Assembly (NCBI GenBank): GCA_913061335.1
Contig: CAJXTP010000045.1
Coordinates: forward strand, 1 to 15,723
Reading direction: 5' to 3'
Length of the DNA: 15,723 nt
From: an uncultured Loktanella sp.
Lineage (GTDB): Bacteria > Pseudomonadota > Alphaproteobacteria > Rhodobacterales > Rhodobacteraceae
Below the pieces are notes generated by a model. That model saw only the letters and a program-made list of their open reading frames with translations. It did not search any database and was not told where the DNA came from. The translations under genes were made by a program, and so were the position numbers. Positions 13,575 through 15,723 of the stretch are shown in pieces. Positions within the stretch are counted from its first letter, which is position 1. Each line of letters opens with the position of its first letter.

Positions 13575-14414
13575 ATGCAGTTCCAAGGCACCGACACCTA
13601 TATCGCAACTGATGATCTTAAGGTGGCTGTCAATGCAGCCGTCACATTGGAACGGCCCCTGTTGGTCAAAGGGGAGCCAGGCACCGGCAAGACCGAATTG
13701 GCCCGCCAAGTCAGCGCCGCACTTGGCCTGCCGATGATCGAATGGCACATCAAATCCACGACCAAGGCGCAACAGGGCCTGTATGAATACGACGCGGTCA
13801 GCCGCCTGCGTGACAGCCAGTTGGGCGATGAAAAAGTTCACGACGTGGCCAATTACATCCGCAAAGGTAAGATGTGGCAGGCGTTTGGGGCTGAGGGCCG
13901 CGTTGTTTTGCTGATTGATGAAATCGACAAAGCCGACATCGAATTCCCCAACGATTTGCTGCAAGAGCTCGACCGGATGGAATTCCACGTCTATGAGACC
14001 GGCGAGACCGTGCGCGCGATCCACCGCCCTGTCGTTATCATCACGTCAAATAACGAAAAGGAATTGCCCGACGCATTCCTGCGCCGCTGCTTTTTCCACT
14101 ACATCAACTTTCCTGACCAAGACACGATGCGCAAAATCGTGGCCGTGCATCATCCTGACATTAAAGACAATTTGCTGACCACTGCGCTTACGCAATTCTA
14201 TGAAATCCGCGACACAGCAGGGTTGAAAAAGAAACCTTCTACGTCCGAAGTGCTGGACTGGCTCAAACTCTTGCTCGCCGAGGACCTCATGCCAGAAGAC
14301 CTGAAACGCGACGGGGCCAACGCTCTACCCAAGCTACACGGTGCCTTGCTGAAAAACGAACAGGACGTGCATCTGTTCGAACGACTGGCCTTCATGGCGC
14401 GCTCTGGGCGCTAG
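13575..14414 (+). CDS. MoxR-family AAA+ ATPase
   Basis: Hexameric AAA+ ATPase of the MoxR type, usually a chaperone that activates or inserts cofactors into partner enzymes together with a VWA-domain protein. The 279-residue product has Walker A GEPGTGKT (33-40), Walker B VVLLIDEIDKAD (110-121), sensor 1 VIITSNNEKELP (154-165), an arginine-finger segment FLRRCFFHYI (168-177), and a C-terminal helical lid with KKKPSTSEVLDWLKLLL. The start at 13575 (MQFQGTDTYIATDDL) agrees with homologues as I recall them; its Shine-Dalgarno sequence is weak (GAAAG). No VWA/CoxE-like gene follows in the window, which is unusual for this family. The client is unknown. Confidence 0.88.
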   Translation: MQFQGTDTYIATDDLKVAVNAAVTLERPLLVKGEPGTGKTELARQVSAALGLPMIEWHIKSTTKAQQGLYEYDAVSRLRDSQLGDEKVHDVANYIRKGKMWQAFGAEGRVVLLIDEIDKADIEFPNDLLQELDRMEFHVYETGETVRAIHRPVVIITSNNEKELPDAFLRRCFFHYINFPDQDTMRKIVAVHHPDIKDNLLTTALTQFYEIRDTAGLKKKPSTSEVLDWLKLLLAEDLMPEDLKRDGANALPKLHGALLKNEQDVHLFERLAFMARSGR

Positions 14415-14440
14415 ACAGACAGGCATATGCGTTCTAAAAG

Positions 14441-14466
14441 GCGGCAGGGTTCAAAGCACCCGCCGC
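14441..14466 (+). terminator. Hairpin downstream of moxR, possible terminator
   Basis: GCGGC-A-GGGT (14441-14450) pairs with ACCCGCCGC (14458-14466), nine pairs with one bulged A and a 7-base loop. It lies 26 bases after the MoxR stop. No T tract follows, so it may be a weak or Rho-assisted terminator or an mRNA-stabilising stem. Confidence 0.45.
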
Positions 14467-14573
14467 TTGCAGGCATTTGCCACGGTGAAGCTTTGATAAC
14501 CATCTTCAACTGATCTCAGCATTTTGCGGTCTGTTGGCAATGCAAGCACCCAACGAGAAATCCGCATCTGACC

Positions 14574-14591
14574 TGAAAGATGTGAAAGATG
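14574..14591 (+). repeat. Tandem 9-base duplication at the start codon of the glyoxalase-like gene
   Basis: TGAAAGATG occurs twice in direct succession (14574-14582 and 14583-14591). The second ATG is the start of the gene; the first ATG is followed at once by TGA. The first copy's GAAAG is then 9 bases from the real start codon, a usable Shine-Dalgarno spacing. Confidence 0.7.
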
Positions 14592-15020
14592 ACAAACCTA
14601 CCTTCCTTGAATGCGCTAAAGGCGCATGCAAAATCATTGCGGCAATCGCTGGCCAGCACGGGCCACGCGATCAGCCATGCGCAATCACTTGAACTGCTCG
14701 CCAAACAACTTGGCCATCGTGATTGGAACACGCTGCACGCAAAATCGGGCAATTCACCTGCCCCGCTTGTGCAACTGGGCCAGCATATCACTGGACTTTA
14801 TCTTGGCCGCCCGTTTGCGGGTGCCGTGATCAGGGTCAGCGATATTGGTCACGGCGCGCGCTACCAGTTGACCGTGCGCTTTGTCGAACCTGTCAACATC
14901 AGCAAATTCGACAGCATGGTCATCGTGCGACGCCAAGTCAGCGCGACGATCAACCGGACAGGTCAAACATCCGAGAAAACCTCGGACGGGACACCTCATA
15001 TGGCTGTAAACCTGACCTAA
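14589..15020 (+). CDS. Glyoxalase-superfamily small protein
   Basis: A 143-residue protein of unknown role. Residues of about 5-50 (SLNALKAHAKSLRQSL, then SHAQSLELLAKQLGHRDWNTLHA) match the short helical domain found in proteins labelled glyoxalase superfamily in Rhodobacteraceae; the RDWNTLHA motif is the recognisable part. Residues 60-143 look like beta strands (HITGLYLGRPFAGAVIRVSD, YQLTVRFVEPVNI) and I do not recognise them. No glyoxalase metal-binding pattern is visible, so an enzyme function should not be assumed. An in-frame TGA at 14583 fixes the start at 14589. The gene stands alone, with a hairpin before it and a strong terminator after it. Confidence 0.75.
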   Translation: MTNLPSLNALKAHAKSLRQSLASTGHAISHAQSLELLAKQLGHRDWNTLHAKSGNSPAPLVQLGQHITGLYLGRPFAGAVIRVSDIGHGARYQLTVRFVEPVNISKFDSMVIVRRQVSATINRTGQTSEKTSDGTPHMAVNLT

Positions 15021-15028
15021 GCAGCTGT

Positions 15029-15056
15029 GGCGGGCCCAAAACGGCCCGCCCTCTAC
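15029..15056 (+). terminator. Terminator after the glyoxalase-like gene
   Basis: GGCGGGCC (15029-15036) pairs perfectly with GGCCCGCC (15043-15050) around the hexaloop CAAAAC, 9 bases after the stop codon. The following CTCTACATCT is only moderately T-rich. The eight GC pairs make it a stable stem. Confidence 0.65.
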
Positions 15057-15273
15057 ATCTAGTACCTCCAACGGCCACACACCTAGAGGTCTGAGTCTTT
15101 CGTGCAACGCAGCGCGCCAATGCGCCCGTTCAGCGCACTTAAGACGTGCGCCAATAGCCTTATCCTTGCTTAATCAGCCTTGCCCCCAACCGTGCGGAAA
15201 AAACCGCAATTGGGTCAAAGAGGGGCCGCAGTTCACTGGCAGATAGAACTGACGATATTGAGGAGACGCAGGT
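15057..15273. other. Intergenic region before the GNAT gene
   Basis: 217 bases with no credible gene. The main visible structure is a two-step hairpin at 15185-15214: outer CCCAA with TTGGG and inner TGCGG (15193-15197) with CCGCA (15204-15208) around an A6 loop. No clear promoter pair was found by eye. It should hold the GNAT gene's promoter. Confidence 0.4.
15261..15265 (+). promoter_or_regulatory. Ribosome binding site supporting the TTG start of the GNAT gene
   Basis: AGGAG lies 8 bases before the TTG at 15274. An alternative is AAGG (15280-15283), 5 bases before the ATG at 15289. The first is the stronger Shine-Dalgarno match but has the rarer start codon. Confidence 0.45.
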
Positions 15274-15684
15274 TTGACCAAGGCAAAAATGCCGGTCGAA
15301 ATCCGGCCTATCCGCCCCGCTGATATTGCGGCGTGGCGTGGGCTCTGGGGCGACTATTTAGAATTTTACGGCACATCTGTGTCGGATGCAGTTTATGTAT
15401 CCACGTTTGCACGCCTTTTGGGTGACGACGACCGCGACTTTTGCGCGCTGGTTGCGGTGCAAGACGACGTAGTTGTCGGGCTGGTGCACTACCTGTTCCA
15501 CCGACATTGCTGGCGCATTGAAAACACATGCTACCTTCAAGACCTTTACGTCGCCCCGTCCATGCGTGGAACTGGCGCTGGCCGCAGGTTGATCGAAGCC
15601 GTCTATTCCGCAGCCGACGCCGCTGGTGCGCCTTCTGTTTATTGGCTGACCCAAGACGATAACGCCGCGGGCAGGCAATTGTAC
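15274..15684 (+). CDS. GNAT-family N-acetyltransferase, truncated by contig end
   Basis: Predicted acetyl-CoA-dependent acetyltransferase of the GNAT fold; the substrate is unknown. The 137 genuine residues show the expected order: N-terminal EIRPIRPADIAAWRGLW, a beta strand FCALVAVQDDVVVGLVHYLFH, motif A YLQDLYVAPSMRGTGAGRRLIEAV with the acetyl-CoA pyrophosphate-binding RGTGAGR, and motif B SVYWLTQDDNAAGRQLY. The last strand and C terminus are missing. After Tyr137 the frame runs into sequencing adapter, giving the false tail LSLIHI and a false stop at 15703-15705. The start is either TTG 15274 (AGGAG upstream) or ATG 15289 (MPVEIRP). The organism very likely has an intact gene; this copy is a broken assembly edge, not a pseudogene. 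Confidence 0.85.
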
Positions 15685-15723
15685 CTGTCTCTTATACACA
15701 TCTGACGCTGCCGACGAATAGAG
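15685..15723. other. Unclipped Nextera (Tn5) sequencing adapter, not genomic
   Basis: 15685-15703 is the 19-base Tn5 mosaic end CTGTCTCTTATACACATCT. It is followed at 15704-15717 by GACGCTGCCGACGA, the reverse complement of the Nextera read-1 adapter stem. The last six bases, ATAGAG, fit the start of the reverse complement of i5 index S502 (CTCTCTAT) as I recall it. This is a library artefact left on the contig end and should be trimmed. Confidence 0.97.

Noticed and set aside
13575..15020. MoxR ATPase plus small protein as a new defence system
   Set aside because: The two genes are separated by a 174-base gap with a hairpin and stand in a housekeeping context. No nuclease, protease or other effector is nearby.
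14589..15020. Calling this gene a glyoxalase enzyme
   Set aside because: Only the small N-terminal helical domain matches proteins so named. No metal-binding His/Glu arrangement of glyoxalase I is visible.
1..15684. CRISPR arrays, insertion sequences, prophage or integrase next to the tRNA
   Set aside because: No spaced direct repeats, transposase or integrase motifs were seen on either strand. The tRNA 3' end is followed by a normal terminator with no repeat of the tRNA end noticed downstream.
15685..15703. Tn5 or other transposon end inserted in the GNAT gene
   Set aside because: The mosaic end is followed by the synthetic Nextera adapter stem, not by IS50 sequence. It is a library artefact.

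Overview
The window reads as chromosomal DNA from an alphaproteobacterium of the Rhodobacteraceae (Roseobacter group). The basis is the kind of proteins and their order: a two-domain Dcd-type deaminase, a DksA whose zinc-finger cysteines are reduced to Cys-Thr-Ser-Ala, and a tightly packed dgt / argS / SPOR / nagZ / scpA / scpB block. G+C looks moderate (mid-50s by eye, not computed), and a marine, Loktanella/Octadecabacter-like organism is a guess only. Almost everything is housekeeping or common accessory content. I found no convincing new defence, mobile or biosynthetic system.

Layout. 1-117: the 3' two thirds of a tRNA-Pro(GGG), its intrinsic terminator, then the start of dcd (+). 1222-9475: one long minus-strand block transcribed right to left as dgt, a CPA-type cation/proton antiporter, argS, a SPOR-domain protein, nagZ, scpA and scpB. 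Its genes overlap or sit close together, and the block ends tail-to-tail with dcd. 9476-9558: a short divergent promoter region. 9559-9885: erpA-type Fe-S insertion gene (+), abutting a minus-strand fatty acid desaturase (9886-10902) with no base between their stop codons. 11038-11817: xthA (+), again abutting a minus-strand gene with zero gap. 11818-13384: a dksA / FAD monooxygenase pair (minus). 13575-14414: a MoxR-type AAA+ ATPase (+). 14589-15020: a small glyoxalase-superfamily protein (+). 15274 to the end: a GNAT acetyltransferase cut off by the contig end.

How the genes work together. The long minus block joins nucleotide-pool control (dgt), translation (argS), cell-wall recycling (nagZ, SPOR protein) and chromosome segregation (scpA, scpB). 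This is a growth and division housekeeping cluster; the antiporter looks like an insertion into it that is translationally coupled to dgt. ErpA supplies Fe-S clusters, XthA repairs abasic sites and DksA tunes transcription with ppGpp.

The last 39 bases (15685-15723) are not genomic. They are the Tn5 mosaic end plus the Illumina Nextera read-1 adapter, followed by what looks like the start of an i5 index. The GNAT gene is therefore truncated and its apparent C-terminal residues (LSLIHI) are artefactual.
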